From assembly GCA_038199985.1 (NCBI GenBank), contig JBBPYK010000131.1:1-64000 (forward strand): a stretch of 64,000 nt of DNA, in the 5' to 3' direction. A program made the translations under genes and the position numbers. The stretch comes from Arthrobacter_J sp038199985. GTDB taxonomy: Bacteria; Actinomycetota; Actinomycetes; Actinomycetales; Micrococcaceae. Positions 33,709-43,166 of the stretch are shown in pieces; position 1 is the stretch's first letter, and every line of letters begins with the position of its first letter. The notes below the pieces were generated by a model. That model ran no database searches. It worked only from the letters and a program-made list of their open reading frames with translations, and was not told the origin of the DNA.

Positions 33709-34798
33709 GGCTGCTGCTTTCTGCCGCTGCCCGTGCGGCCTTGCGGTTGTCATGGGTGGGACTTGCGGGCACATGAGCAGGCGTTCTGTCGGCGAACTCC
33801 TTGCGCAGGATGGGGAGAACTTCTTCGCCGAACAGGTCCAATTGCTCAAGGACGGTCTTCAGCGGCAGACCCGCATGGTCCACCAGGAAGAGTTGCCGCT
33901 GGTAGTCGCCGAAGTACTCTCGGAAGGTCAGCGTTTTTTCAATGATTTCCTGAGGGCTGCCAACGGTTAACGGTGTCTGCGAAGTAAATTCTTCCATGGA
34001 GGGACCGTTTCCGTACACCGGCGCGTTGTCGAAGTACGGACGGAACTCGCGAATAGCGTCCTGAGAATTGCGACGCATGAAAAATTGCCCTCCCAGACCA
34101 ACGATGGCCTGTTCGGCAGTTCCGTGCCCGTAGTGGGCGTAACGGCTGCGGTATAGCTCGATGAGCTGCTGGTAATGCTCCTTGGGCCAAAAGATGTTGT
34201 TGGCGAAGAATCCATCACCGTAGTATGCGGCGATTTCCGCAATTTGGGGCGTCCGGATGGAACCGTGCCAGACGAACGGTGCAATGCCATCCAGCGGGCG
34301 TGGAGTGGAAGTGAAGTTCTGCAACGGCGTCCTGAATTGTCCCTGCCAGTCCACGGTGTCTTCATCCCAGAGGCGGCGGAGCAGGGCATAGTTCTCAATG
34401 GTCAGGTCAAGGCTGTCCTGCATTTTACGACCGAACCATGGGTAGACGGGAGCGGTATTGCCTCGCCCCAGGATGAGGTCGGTGCGTCCATCCGAGAGGT
34501 GCTGGAGCATAGCAAAGTCTTCAGCAATCTTGACGGGGTCATTGGTGGTGATCAGCGTTGTTGATGTGGAGAGAATAATCCGCTCTGTCTGCGCCGCTAC
34601 GTACCCGAGCATAGTGGTGGGGGAACTCGGAACGAACGGGGGATTGTGATGTTCGCCGGTTGCAAAGACATCGAGACCGACCGCTTCGGCGTGGCGTGCA
34701 ATGGTGACCATTGCTTTGATGCGTTCATGCTCTGTTGGTGTCTGATGTGTCGTGGGGTCTGTCGTGACATCTCCGACACTGAAAATACCTATCTGCAC
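33692..34798 (-). CDS. LLM-class flavin-dependent oxidoreductase
   Basis: 368 residues, luciferase-like TIM-barrel monooxygenase using reduced FMN or F420. Visible are GLDVFATGEHHNPPFVPSSP, LSTSTTLITTNDPVKIAEDFAML, DLILGRGN and PLQNFTSTPRPLDG, all shared by the bacterial-luciferase-like group. The C-terminal part after residue 345 is low-complexity. GTG start after GGGAG. First gene of the operon with MarR and SDR. Substrate unknown. Confidence 0.88.
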   Translation of the reverse strand: MQIGIFSVGDVTTDPTTHQTPTEHERIKAMVTIARHAEAVGLDVFATGEHHNPPFVPSSPTTMLGYVAAQTERIILSTSTTLITTNDPVKIAEDFAMLQHLSDGRTDLILGRGNTAPVYPWFGRKMQDSLDLTIENYALLRRLWDEDTVDWQGQFRTPLQNFTSTPRPLDGIAPFVWHGSIRTPQIAEIAAYYGDGFFANNIFWPKEHYQQLIELYRSRYAHYGHGTAEQAIVGLGGQFFMRRNSQDAIREFRPYFDNAPVYGNGPSMEEFTSQTPLTVGSPQEIIEKTLTFREYFGDYQRQLFLVDHAGLPLKTVLEQLDLFGEEVLPILRKEFADRTPAHVPASPTHDNRKAARAAAESSSHASTQ

Positions 34799-34818
34799 AG
34801 CGCTCCCTCTCGGTTTAC

Positions 34819-34830
34819 ATGCATTTGCAT
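34819..34830. promoter_or_regulatory. Candidate MarR operator
   Basis: ATGCA-TT-TGCAT is a 12-bp inverted repeat 20 bp upstream of the GTG of the LLM oxidoreductase gene, at the head of an operon whose second gene is a MarR regulator. MarR proteins bind short A/T-rich dyads of this kind; assignment is by position. Confidence 0.5.
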
Positions 34831-34887
34831 CTATCCTTTGGAGAAACAGCGGAGACGCTTACATTGTTCCCTGAACCGAGCACCGGT

Positions 34888-37800
34888 CTAGGCCGCGTTC
34901 TGCCTGCGCTCACGACGACCCTCCAGCAACCGGTACAGCACCGGCACCAGAATCAGGGTGAGAGCAGTCGACGAGACCAGACCGCCAATAACCACGATGG
35001 CCAGTGGCTGGGAAATGAACCCGCCCTCACCCGTTAGGCCCAGAGCCATTGGAACCAGGGCAAAAATGGTGGCCAAAGCCGTCATGAGGATAGGACGCAA
35101 CCTCTGTCGTGCACCACGTTCTACCGCTTCCGCGACAGTCATGGCCTCCACGCCGTCATGCGGCTGCCTGTACTGGTTGATCAAGTCGATCAGAACGATG
35201 GCATTCGTCACCACAATGCCCACCAGCATCAGCATGCCAATCAGCGACGGCAGTCCTAACGGCACCTGCGTGATGACCAGCAGAGCAATGGCGCCGGTAG
35301 CCGCGAAGGGCACAGAAACCAGCAGAATCAGCGGTTGCAGAAGGGACTTGAACGTCGCCACCATGATCACGTAGACAATCGCGACGGCGGCCAGTAGCGC
35401 GAGATAAAGTTGCCCGAAGGAATCGGCTTGCTGTTCCGCTGCGCCGCCAACCTCAGCGGTCGCTCCAGCCGGAAGGTTCAGTGCCTCGACCCGCTCCGTA
35501 ACCGTGGAACTGAGGCTACCCAGATCATCTGCTGCTGGGGTAATCGAGATCCTTGCCGTGCGTTCTCCGTTGGCGCTGGTGATAGACAACGGAACAGACA
35601 CCTGCTCCACCTCGGCGACGTCCGTCAACGGAACCGGTCCAGCGGGGGTCGGTAGGGTCAATGCTGTCAGCTGCTCAAGGCTGTCCGGTTCCACGCCCTT
35701 GCCGACTAGTACGGGATAGTCGGTCACCTCGAGCCGCAGCGTACCTGCGGGAATGGGGCTGAGTGTACTCGCGGCCAAGGATGAAATCTGCTCCTCATTG
35801 AGCCCAGCTGCAACTGCCTTTTTGCGGTCCACCCGGATCTGGACCAGCGGTTGCCCCTCAGCAAGGTTGCTTGAGACTTCACTGGCACCAGGAAGACCTT
35901 CCATCTGGCTGAGCACCTGATCCGAAGCATCGCGGAGAATGTCCGAAGAAGGAGCACTGACATTGACGTCAATGGTGCTACTCATGCCGAAGCCGCCGCC
36001 ACTGGCCGAAACAAGCACGTCTCCGGCAGCGCCGCTGTCCTCAATCTTTTCTCGGACCCTGTTCTGCAGCGCCTCTTGATCGGAGTCGGCATCGGTGATG
36101 ACGGTGAACGACGCCGTTGAGGCACCTGCCGCCAGCGAGGAGCCAATGAGGTCGGTGGAATTGCCGATGGTCAGCTGTACATCTTCGATGCCGTCTATGG
36201 AGCTCAGAAGCTTCTCCGTGGCTTTTGCCTCTTCGAGGGTGTACTCGAGGCTGGAGCCAGGGGTCAGTGTCTGGGTGATGCTCATGCTGTTCTGACCGGT
36301 GTTGCCCAACAAATTGGTCTGCATGAGCGGGGTCATCGCTACCGTACCGATCAGGACCAGGGCGCCCGCCACCAGCGTCCAGACCGGATGCTTCTGTGTA
36401 CGGCGAAGGATAGGCAGATACCCCCGCTGTAGCAGTGACCGCTGCTCCCGATGCTCGGCCTCATCCCGCGAAAGGGGAGCCGCATGGGAATGGCCTTTGT
36501 TGCGAAGGAACCAATATGCAAGAACGGGAACAATGGTCAACGCGACCGCGAGCGAGGCCAGCAGCGCGATAGTCACGGTGAGGGCAAACGGTCGGAAAAG
36601 TTCTCCGGCCAGGTCTCCCACAAAAGCAATGGGGGCGAACACGGCCACGGAAGTCAGCGTGGAGGCAGTGATGGCGCCAGAAACTTCTCTGACAGCTTTC
36701 AGGATTGCCGCGCCCTTTTCCTCTCCATAAGACAGATGCCGCTTGATGTTTTCGATCACCACAATGGAGTCATCCACTACTCGGCCAATAGCGATGGTCA
36801 GAGCGCCGAGCGTGAGGATGTTCAGCGAGAAACCAACGGTGTAGAGACCAATGAACGTTATGAGCAACGACAGGGGAATGGAGATCGCAGTCACGATCGT
36901 GGAGCGCACTGACATCAAGAAGACCAAAATCACCAACACTGCGAACCCGAGCCCCAAGAGGCCCTCCGTGGTCAGGTCTTCAATGGACTTCTCGATAAAC
37001 GGAGCCTGATCGAAGACCACCGTGATATTGGCCCCGCTACCCAGTTCCTCCTCGAATTGGGTCAGGAGATCTGTGACCGCGTGTGAGATGGCCACGGTGT
37101 CGCCGTCGGGCGTCTTGGTGACAGAGAGGGCGAGAGTCTCTTCACCGTTTGTACGCGTAATGGATGACGGGTCGTCGTTTTGCAGAGCGACGGACGTGAC
37201 CTCTCCCAGTGGAACGGGTCCGTCCTTGCCGGGCAGCGGAAGGGCACGCACATCGTCGAGGGACTCAATCGGGCTACCGATCTGGATCGTCAACGACTTC
37301 TCGTCCGTGTCCAGGACACCTACCGGAATCAAGGACCCATTGTTCTCCAGGGCTTCAAGGACATCCGGGGTCCCCAGACCCGCGGCGGTCAACTTCGCTT
37401 GATCCGGGAGCACCGCTATATGTCGGGATGTACCACCAGTGACCTCAGCGCTACGGACGCCGTCGATCTTTTGAAGACGGGGGACCGTCAGCCGTTCGAG
37501 GTCACTTTTGAGCTCACTCAGAGACTGATCCGACGACACCGCCATGAAGACAATGGGAAGGTCGCTGATGCTGCCCGCCAGAGCATTGGGCGCTACATCT
37601 TCCGGCAGCACTTGCTCGACGGTCGAAATGGCGCGATCCACCTGACCGCGTGCGCGGTCCAAATCAGTGCCGTACGTAAAAGTCAGACTGACGGTGCTGA
37701 TTCCCGTCCGTGATGTACTGGACGAAGACTCGAGTCCCTCAACGGCATTGAGGGCACTTTCGAGCGGCTCACTGACTTGTTTGTCAACTACCTCTGGCGA

Positions 37801-37965
37801 CGCCCCCGGCATGGCCGAAATGACCGTGATTTGTGGAAACTCAAGAGATGGAATGAGCTCCTGTTTGAGGGAACCCATGGTGATCACACCAAAGACCGCC
37901 GCAAACACAGTGATCAGGGCAATAAGTGCCCTGTTGGCCAGCGAAAGCTTCGCCAGTCTGAACAT
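34888..37965 (-). CDS. RND-type efflux transporter (AcrB/SwrC-like)
   Basis: 1025 residues with the RND layout: TM1 (about 10-30), a large periplasm-side porter domain (40-330), six TM helices (335-540), a second porter domain and six more helices. AIGRVVDDSIVVIENI holds the conserved TM4 Asp-Asp proton relay; the N-terminus MFRLAKLSLANRALIALI matches Gram-positive SwrC/YerP-like members. No membrane-fusion or outer-membrane partner is adjacent, as expected in a Gram-positive. It could export surfactants, lipids or drugs. It follows mqo by 55 nt on the same strand. Confidence 0.9.
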   Translation of the reverse strand: MFRLAKLSLANRALIALITVFAAVFGVITMGSLKQELIPSLEFPQITVISAMPGASPEVVDKQVSEPLESALNAVEGLESSSSTSRTGISTVSLTFTYGTDLDRARGQVDRAISTVEQVLPEDVAPNALAGSISDLPIVFMAVSSDQSLSELKSDLERLTVPRLQKIDGVRSAEVTGGTSRHIAVLPDQAKLTAAGLGTPDVLEALENNGSLIPVGVLDTDEKSLTIQIGSPIESLDDVRALPLPGKDGPVPLGEVTSVALQNDDPSSITRTNGEETLALSVTKTPDGDTVAISHAVTDLLTQFEEELGSGANITVVFDQAPFIEKSIEDLTTEGLLGLGFAVLVILVFLMSVRSTIVTAISIPLSLLITFIGLYTVGFSLNILTLGALTIAIGRVVDDSIVVIENIKRHLSYGEEKGAAILKAVREVSGAITASTLTSVAVFAPIAFVGDLAGELFRPFALTVTIALLASLAVALTIVPVLAYWFLRNKGHSHAAPLSRDEAEHREQRSLLQRGYLPILRRTQKHPVWTLVAGALVLIGTVAMTPLMQTNLLGNTGQNSMSITQTLTPGSSLEYTLEEAKATEKLLSSIDGIEDVQLTIGNSTDLIGSSLAAGASTASFTVITDADSDQEALQNRVREKIEDSGAAGDVLVSASGGGFGMSSTIDVNVSAPSSDILRDASDQVLSQMEGLPGASEVSSNLAEGQPLVQIRVDRKKAVAAGLNEEQISSLAASTLSPIPAGTLRLEVTDYPVLVGKGVEPDSLEQLTALTLPTPAGPVPLTDVAEVEQVSVPLSITSANGERTARISITPAADDLGSLSSTVTERVEALNLPAGATAEVGGAAEQQADSFGQLYLALLAAVAIVYVIMVATFKSLLQPLILLVSVPFAATGAIALLVITQVPLGLPSLIGMLMLVGIVVTNAIVLIDLINQYRQPHDGVEAMTVAEAVERGARQRLRPILMTALATIFALVPMALGLTGEGGFISQPLAIVVIGGLVSSTALTLILVPVLYRLLEGRRERRQNAA

Positions 37966-38020
37966 CGGACCGCCTCATGGGAAAAACTGGCTCAGGACAC
38001 TGGTGTGACCCGCAGAGTAA

Positions 38021-39517
38021 CTACGAAAGGTTGAGTACTTCACCCGTGTGAGCGATGATCTCGTCTGCCAGCGACTCATTCTCGTTGAGCTTGACGTCGT
38101 AGCCAGGGATCATTTCGCGGAGCTTTGGCTCCCAAGCGCCCATGTGCTTGGGGAAGCACCGTTTCAGCAGGTCCACCATGATGGGCGCCGCAGTTGACGC
38201 TCCTGGAGAGGCGCCGAGCAGTGCACCGATGGAACCATCAGCAGAGGTGATGACTTCCGTGCCGAACTGGAGAACTCCGCCCTTTTGGGCATCTTTCTTG
38301 ATGACCTGCACACGCTGACCTGCAGTGATCAACTCCCAGCGATCCGCATTGGCTGACGGAAGGAACGCCCGAAGCGCGTCGTTCTTCGCGTTCCGCGTCT
38401 TCAGGACTTCCGTCACCAGGTACTTGACCAGGCCCAGATTATCCTTGGCTACCGCCAGCATGGGAATGAGGTTCGATGGCCGGACCGAAGTCGGCAGGTC
38501 GAGAAAGGATCCGTTCCTAAGGAACTTCGTGGAGAACCCACCATAGGGACCGAACAGCAGCGATCGCTCGCCATTGACGAACCGGGTGTCCAGGTGAGGC
38601 ACTGACATGGGTGGCGCACCGACGTCGGCCAGGCCGTAGACCTTGGCGTTGTGCTGGTCAACCACATCTGGGTTGGTGCACCGTAGGAACTGGCCGGAAA
38701 CAGGGAAGCCGCCGAAGCCGCGGCCTTCGGGGATCCCCGAACGCTGGAGCAGATGCAGCGCCCCGCCGCCAGCGCCTACAAAGACAAACTTGGCGTGGAC
38801 AGTGCGTTTTTCGCCACTGGCCCGATTTTTGACCTTGACGTCCCATCCACCGGAAGGGGAGCGTTCCAGATCATCAACATCATGACCGAAGTTCAGATCC
38901 ACGTCTGATTTACCGAGGTAGGAGGTGAGCTCCCGTGAGAGCGCGCCAAAGTCGACGTCGGTTCCTCCGACGACACGTGATCCGGCCACGCGCTGGGACG
39001 GGTCGCGGTCCTTCATGACCAACGGCGTCCAGTCGGCGAGGGTTGCGTGGTCTTCCGAGTGTTCAATGGTCTTGAACAGGGGCTGCGAGCGAAGCGCTTC
39101 AAATCGGCGTTGCAAGTACTCTGCCTGCCAGTCACCCCAAACTAAACTCATGTGCGGCAGGGGATTGATGAAGTTTCGCGCGGGCCCGATATGGCCATTG
39201 GAGACGAGGTGGGACCAGAACTGTCGGGATACGTGGAACTGCTCGTTGATCTTGACCGCTTTGGCAGGATCGACACTGCCGTCCTTGGCCGCGGGTGTGT
39301 AGTTGAGCTCGCACAGAGCCGAATGACCAGTGCCTGCGTTATTCCATGGATCCGAGCTTTCCAGACCAGCCTGGTCCAGACGCTCAAAGAGCGAAATGCT
39401 CCAATCGGGCTGCAGCTGCTTGAGGAAAGTCCCCAGCGTGGCACTCATGATGCCGCCACCAATCAGTACAACATCAACGTTCTCAGCGGCGTGGTCCGTC
39501 GCAATATTTGCAGTCAA
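38021..39517 (-). CDS. mqo: Malate:quinone oxidoreductase
   Basis: Membrane-associated FAD enzyme oxidising malate to oxaloacetate with quinone reduction. About 498 residues from TTG 39517, the start preferred because GAGTGGAG precedes it and the family begins near VDVVLIGGGIMSATLGTFLK; an in-frame GTG at 39574 would add 19 residues. Diagnostic motifs are DPWNNAGTGHSALCELNYTP, FVFVGAGGGALHLLQRSGI and GFGGFPVSGQFLRC. Gene end and RND gene are close. Confidence 0.94.
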   Translation of the reverse strand: MTANIATDHAAENVDVVLIGGGIMSATLGTFLKQLQPDWSISLFERLDQAGLESSDPWNNAGTGHSALCELNYTPAAKDGSVDPAKAVKINEQFHVSRQFWSHLVSNGHIGPARNFINPLPHMSLVWGDWQAEYLQRRFEALRSQPLFKTIEHSEDHATLADWTPLVMKDRDPSQRVAGSRVVGGTDVDFGALSRELTSYLGKSDVDLNFGHDVDDLERSPSGGWDVKVKNRASGEKRTVHAKFVFVGAGGGALHLLQRSGIPEGRGFGGFPVSGQFLRCTNPDVVDQHNAKVYGLADVGAPPMSVPHLDTRFVNGERSLLFGPYGGFSTKFLRNGSFLDLPTSVRPSNLIPMLAVAKDNLGLVKYLVTEVLKTRNAKNDALRAFLPSANADRWELITAGQRVQVIKKDAQKGGVLQFGTEVITSADGSIGALLGASPGASTAAPIMVDLLKRCFPKHMGAWEPKLREMIPGYDVKLNENESLADEIIAHTGEVLNLS

Positions 39518-39640
39518 CTTCAATCTCCACTCGCAAGGGTGCTGGCTGCCAAAGCTTATCGCGCCCTCGATCACATGGGTAATCTCCAGATCGGGTTTCG
39601 CCGGTTTTGCGGACCTAAAGTCTGCGCTTTGTGGGGTACA

Positions 39641-41350
39641 TCACCGAAGTTCGATTTTGTTGAAGACTTCATGGAGAACCGGGCTGACGGGATAGGACTG
39701 CACATGGTCCGACACCGCCAGAGCTGAAATGGGGAAGGCAAGTGGAACGGCAGGGATGACGCTGGCCACCTGAGCATTGATGTCCTGGTAGGCAATCTGC
39801 CGTTCCTCTCCATCCTGGAGTGTCCTGGCCCTGTCTATTTTGCTGAATAACTGGCTGTCACTGAACCCGAATTCCTCGCTGTAGGAACCGAAGAGCGGGC
39901 CCACAAAATTGTCCGAATCCTGGTAGCTTCCGTTCCATCCCAACAGATGAATGGCGCGGTCACCCGATTCCTGCACCCTGGCCAGGTAGCCGTCGGACCA
40001 GTCGATGGGGACGGGCTGGATATTGAGTCCGACAGCCGTTAGCTGGCGGCTCAGCTCAGCATAGATCTTTTCCGGGGCGGGAAGATACGGTCGGGCGACG
40101 TTGCGTGGGTAGTAGAACGGCAGCGGTTCGCCCTTGTAACCCGCTTCCGCAAGGAGTCTTCGCGCTTTTTCTGGATCGTGATTGTATGTGGAAAGGCCTT
40201 CATCCTCGATCCCCAGCTTGGGCGGAATAAAGGTGGAAGCAGTCTTCGTCCCGTTGAGGAACGCCTCGTTGCGTACAGCGTCTTTGTCAATGGCGTGGGC
40301 TATTGCTTGGCGCATCTTTTTGTCTTCCAGGCCCGGGAATTTCTGGTTCATCCCTAGGTACAGCACCGAATATGGATCGCGCTGCAGTATTTGTTTGCCA
40401 CTGCGGGCGAGCTCGGCAACGTTGGAGACGCTGATCATGTCGTAGCCGTCGATGATCCCATCCTGCAGGGCCCGAAGTCGAGCATCTGGATCGCGGATGG
40501 TGCGGAAAACTATGTGCCGCACGTCGCCTTGCTCGCCCCAATAGTCCGGGTAGGCATCGAGGATGACTTTGTCATCCTTCCAGCTCGTAAAGGTGTAGGG
40601 ACCTGTGCCCACGGGCTGCTGCGCGTAGCGGGAGATTTTGCTGCCTTGAAGCTTGAAGACGGGCTTGTCAGCTGAAAGTTTCGTGAGTGCTTTGGGTGAG
40701 GCAATCGCGAATCCTGGCATCGACAGGGCAGGGATGAAGCCTGCGAACCGGTGATTGAGGTCTATCCGTACCGTGTAGTCGGAATCGGCGGTGCACCTCT
40801 TGTAGTTGCTGATTTCAGGGGTGTCCGCAAAACCGCCGAAGACCGTTTTAAACGGAGTTGCCGAGGACGTTCTGCGAGCCTCCTCCGGTAGGTTGTACCA
40901 GCGGTCAAAGTTTGCGCAGACTGCAGCAGCGTTGAATGCCGTCCCGTCATGGAAGGTGACGCCTTCCCGTAGCTTGAACGAGTAGGCGCGTCCATCGTTG
41001 AGTTCCGTCCAGCTCTTGGCGAGTAGAGGGGCGGGGGCGGAGGTCATGGGGTCTACGCCCACCAAGCCTTGCATGACCTGAAGGGTGATGCGGTAAGTTT
41101 CGGCGTCTGCCACTAAAGCCGGATCGAGGCCGGCCGGGGCTGCAACAGTACCGAAAATGAAGTTACCTTCAGTGGAGGCAGCGGACGACGTCGTGCCTGG
41201 GGCTGAAGTGGGTTGCACAGGAGGAGTAGCTCCGGTGCACGCTGTCATGAGGAGTGCGGACGCCGCGGCTGCTATCCGGAGGCTCAGAGACCATGCTCGG
41301 GGTCTGTGTTCGGAGGTTACCCGGCCGGGACCTGTTGGGTGTGCTCGCAC
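39641..41350 (-). CDS. ABC transporter substrate-binding lipoprotein, family 5 (peptide/nickel type)
   Basis: 569 residues. Lipoprotein signal LRIAAAASALLMTAC with Cys38 as the lipidated residue, then a Ser/Thr/Pro linker and an SBP_bac_5 domain: ITLQVMQGLVGVD, LAKSWTELNDGRAYSFKLREGV-type strands, VTFHDGTAFNAAAV and QPVGTGPYTFTSW. It binds oligopeptides or similar compounds outside the membrane. No permease or ATPase gene is adjacent, so it is an orphan here. GTG start with GAGGAG before it. Confidence 0.9.
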   Translation of the reverse strand: MRAHPTGPGRVTSEHRPRAWSLSLRIAAAASALLMTACTGATPPVQPTSAPGTTSSAASTEGNFIFGTVAAPAGLDPALVADAETYRITLQVMQGLVGVDPMTSAPAPLLAKSWTELNDGRAYSFKLREGVTFHDGTAFNAAAVCANFDRWYNLPEEARRTSSATPFKTVFGGFADTPEISNYKRCTADSDYTVRIDLNHRFAGFIPALSMPGFAIASPKALTKLSADKPVFKLQGSKISRYAQQPVGTGPYTFTSWKDDKVILDAYPDYWGEQGDVRHIVFRTIRDPDARLRALQDGIIDGYDMISVSNVAELARSGKQILQRDPYSVLYLGMNQKFPGLEDKKMRQAIAHAIDKDAVRNEAFLNGTKTASTFIPPKLGIEDEGLSTYNHDPEKARRLLAEAGYKGEPLPFYYPRNVARPYLPAPEKIYAELSRQLTAVGLNIQPVPIDWSDGYLARVQESGDRAIHLLGWNGSYQDSDNFVGPLFGSYSEEFGFSDSQLFSKIDRARTLQDGEERQIAYQDINAQVASVIPAVPLAFPISALAVSDHVQSYPVSPVLHEVFNKIELR

Positions 41351-41453
41351 TTGACTCCTCGGGCATGGCCGCAGCAGAACTGGTGGATGGAAGAGGCCAG
41401 TCTAATCGAGAAACATTCGCGTTCCCTGTGTGTGGAAACCATCGGGGTAAGTA

Positions 41454-41488
41454 AAGAGCGGGTACCCGTTAGCCGGGTACCCGCTCTT
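41454..41488 (-). terminator. Hairpin terminator after the fasciclin gene
   Basis: AAGAGCGGGTACCC (41454-41467) and GGGTACCCGCTCTT (41475-41488) form a perfect 14-bp stem with a 7-nt loop, 38 bp after the fasciclin stop on the minus strand, followed by a short T-rich tail. Confidence 0.75.
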
Positions 41489-41525
41489 CCATGCCTGATC
41501 CCTAGTAGAGGGAGGAATCAGGTGG

Positions 41526-42206
41526 TTACTTTGCTGCTGGCGGCATCAGGACCGAATCGATCATGTAAACCGTTGCGTTAGCAGTCTGAACTCCGCCACA
41601 GACGAGGCCGGCGTCAGAGGAACCGACAGTGATCTTGTCACCCTCGCCCTTGACAGTTACTTCTTCACCGTTGACCGTCGTGTGGGTTCCGGCGATCTCA
41701 TCGGGGGAGATCTGGCCCTCGATGACGTGGTAGGTCAGGATGCCGGAGAGCAGGTCAGCGTCGGTGGTTAGTTTTTCCATGGTGGCGTCGTCGATCTTCT
41801 TGAACGCATCATCCGTGGGAGCAAAAACCGTGAATTCGCCGCCGTTGAGGGTGTCAACCAGATCCACATCCGGGTTGACCTCGCCGGAAACGGCTGCAGT
41901 CAGGGTCGTCAGGACCGGGTTGTTCGAAGCTGCCGTGGCTACGGGATCCATGGCCATGCCGGATACGGAACCGTCGCCCTCGGGAACCTGTGCTGCATAG
42001 TCGGCGCAGCCCGGTCCAACCAAGTTGGCTGCGGGATCAGCCATATCCGATGAATCCGAGTCCGGTGACTCGCTGGCCATCTCGGTGTTCATGGGCGACT
42101 CAGCGGACATATCTTCTGAGTCCGTGCCACTGCTGCATGCTGAGAGGCCGAACATGGCGACTGCTGCTACGCCAAGGATGCTGAGGCTCTTGCGTTTCGT
42201 ATTCAT
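41526..42206 (-). CDS. Fasciclin-domain lipoprotein
   Basis: 226 residues from ATG 42206, preceded by AGGAGAAC. Lipobox GLSACSS near residue 22-26, then an acidic Ser/Asp/Met-rich linker, and one FAS1 domain (about 80-225): NPVLTTLTAAV, the H1 motif GGEFTVFAPTDDAFKKI, LTYHVIEGQISPDEI and the H2-like NATVYMIDSVLMPP. Related to MPT70/MPB83-type surface proteins that mediate adhesion. Monocistronic, with its own terminator. Confidence 0.93.
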   Translation of the reverse strand: MNTKRKSLSILGVAAVAMFGLSACSSGTDSEDMSAESPMNTEMASESPDSDSSDMADPAANLVGPGCADYAAQVPEGDGSVSGMAMDPVATAASNNPVLTTLTAAVSGEVNPDVDLVDTLNGGEFTVFAPTDDAFKKIDDATMEKLTTDADLLSGILTYHVIEGQISPDEIAGTHTTVNGEEVTVKGEGDKITVGSSDAGLVCGGVQTANATVYMIDSVLMPPAAK

Positions 42207-42360
42207 GAGGTTCTCCTGATGATTAGTCTGCAGCACCGGGCGGTGACTGTCTGGATCTTTCAACCTCCTGTGCGGAGGCTTCATGGACTATTCGCACGGA
42301 ATAACCAGGAGGATGGGTGGGATCGCAAAACTTTTTTCAGGGGAGGGGCGGGCAGCAAAA

Positions 42361-42389
42361 AGCCGCCCCGGTGAAAAACCGGGGCGGCT
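42361..42389 (-). terminator. Intrinsic terminator of tRNA-Leu
   Basis: AGCCGCCCCGGT (42361-42372) pairs perfectly with ACCGGGGCGGCT (42378-42389) around a 5-nt loop. On the minus strand it is followed by TTTTT and stands 26 nt past the 3' end of the tRNA. Confidence 0.85.
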
Positions 42390-42415
42390 AAGGGTGTTGC
42401 TAGACGCACATTTTG

Positions 42416-42497
<82 letters not shown>

Positions 42498-42532
42498 GTA
42501 GTCCATAAGGACCGTAACCAGTCTACCGGAAG

Positions 42533-43012
42533 TCAGTCCAGACTCAGATTCCGACGCAGCTTCGCCACATGGCCAGTCGCCTTGACGTTGTACTGCGCGA
42601 GGAGAACTGCACCATCTGCATCAACGACGATCGTCGAACGAATCAGGCCTTCGTAAACGCGTCCATAGTTCTTTTTCTCACCCCAGGCGCCAAAAGATTC
42701 CGCAACTGTATGGTCCGGGTCAGCTAAGAGTGGGAAGCCTAGACCCTCCTTTTCGGCGAAGCTGGCCAGCTTGGGCTGTGCGTCGGGAGAAATGCCCAGT
42801 ACCTGATAGCCGTGGCCTAATAGGGACTCGAGGTTGTCCTGGAAATCGCAAGCCTGCTTGGTGCAGCCAGGGGTGCCGGCTGCCGGGTAGAAACAGACGA
42901 CGACGCATTGTCCCCTATAGTCGGAGAGGCTCACATCCTTGCCGTCGGCACCCGTGAGAGTAAAATCTGGTGCTGGATTACCAACGGATAGTCTTTGGTC
43001 AACTGCGTCCAT
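42533..43012 (-). CDS. bcp: Thioredoxin-dependent peroxiredoxin, BCP/PrxQ type
   Basis: 159 residues, normal for the family. Reduces hydroperoxides in the cytoplasm. FYPAAGTPGCTKQACDF contains the peroxidatic Cys50 and the resolving Cys55 of the atypical 2-Cys type; GNPAPDFTLTGADG and GRVYEGLIRSTIVVDADG are further conserved segments. It stands between tRNA-Leu and a divergent MarR-type regulator, which might respond to oxidative conditions (positional inference). Confidence 0.95.
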   Translation of the reverse strand: MDAVDQRLSVGNPAPDFTLTGADGKDVSLSDYRGQCVVVCFYPAAGTPGCTKQACDFQDNLESLLGHGYQVLGISPDAQPKLASFAEKEGLGFPLLADPDHTVAESFGAWGEKKNYGRVYEGLIRSTIVVDADGAVLLAQYNVKATGHVAKLRRNLSLD

Positions 43013-43166
43013 GAGTGCTCCTCAGCTCTGTTGCTATTCGGCAAAGAATGTGACTTTTACAATGAATCGGAAGGCTTACCACGCTATCAGCGTTATGATT
43101 TGAGGCGAGGTTCGGGAGTCGGCCCGGATGAGCCGGACTGGCAGTTATGTGTAAGGGGATTTTGTA

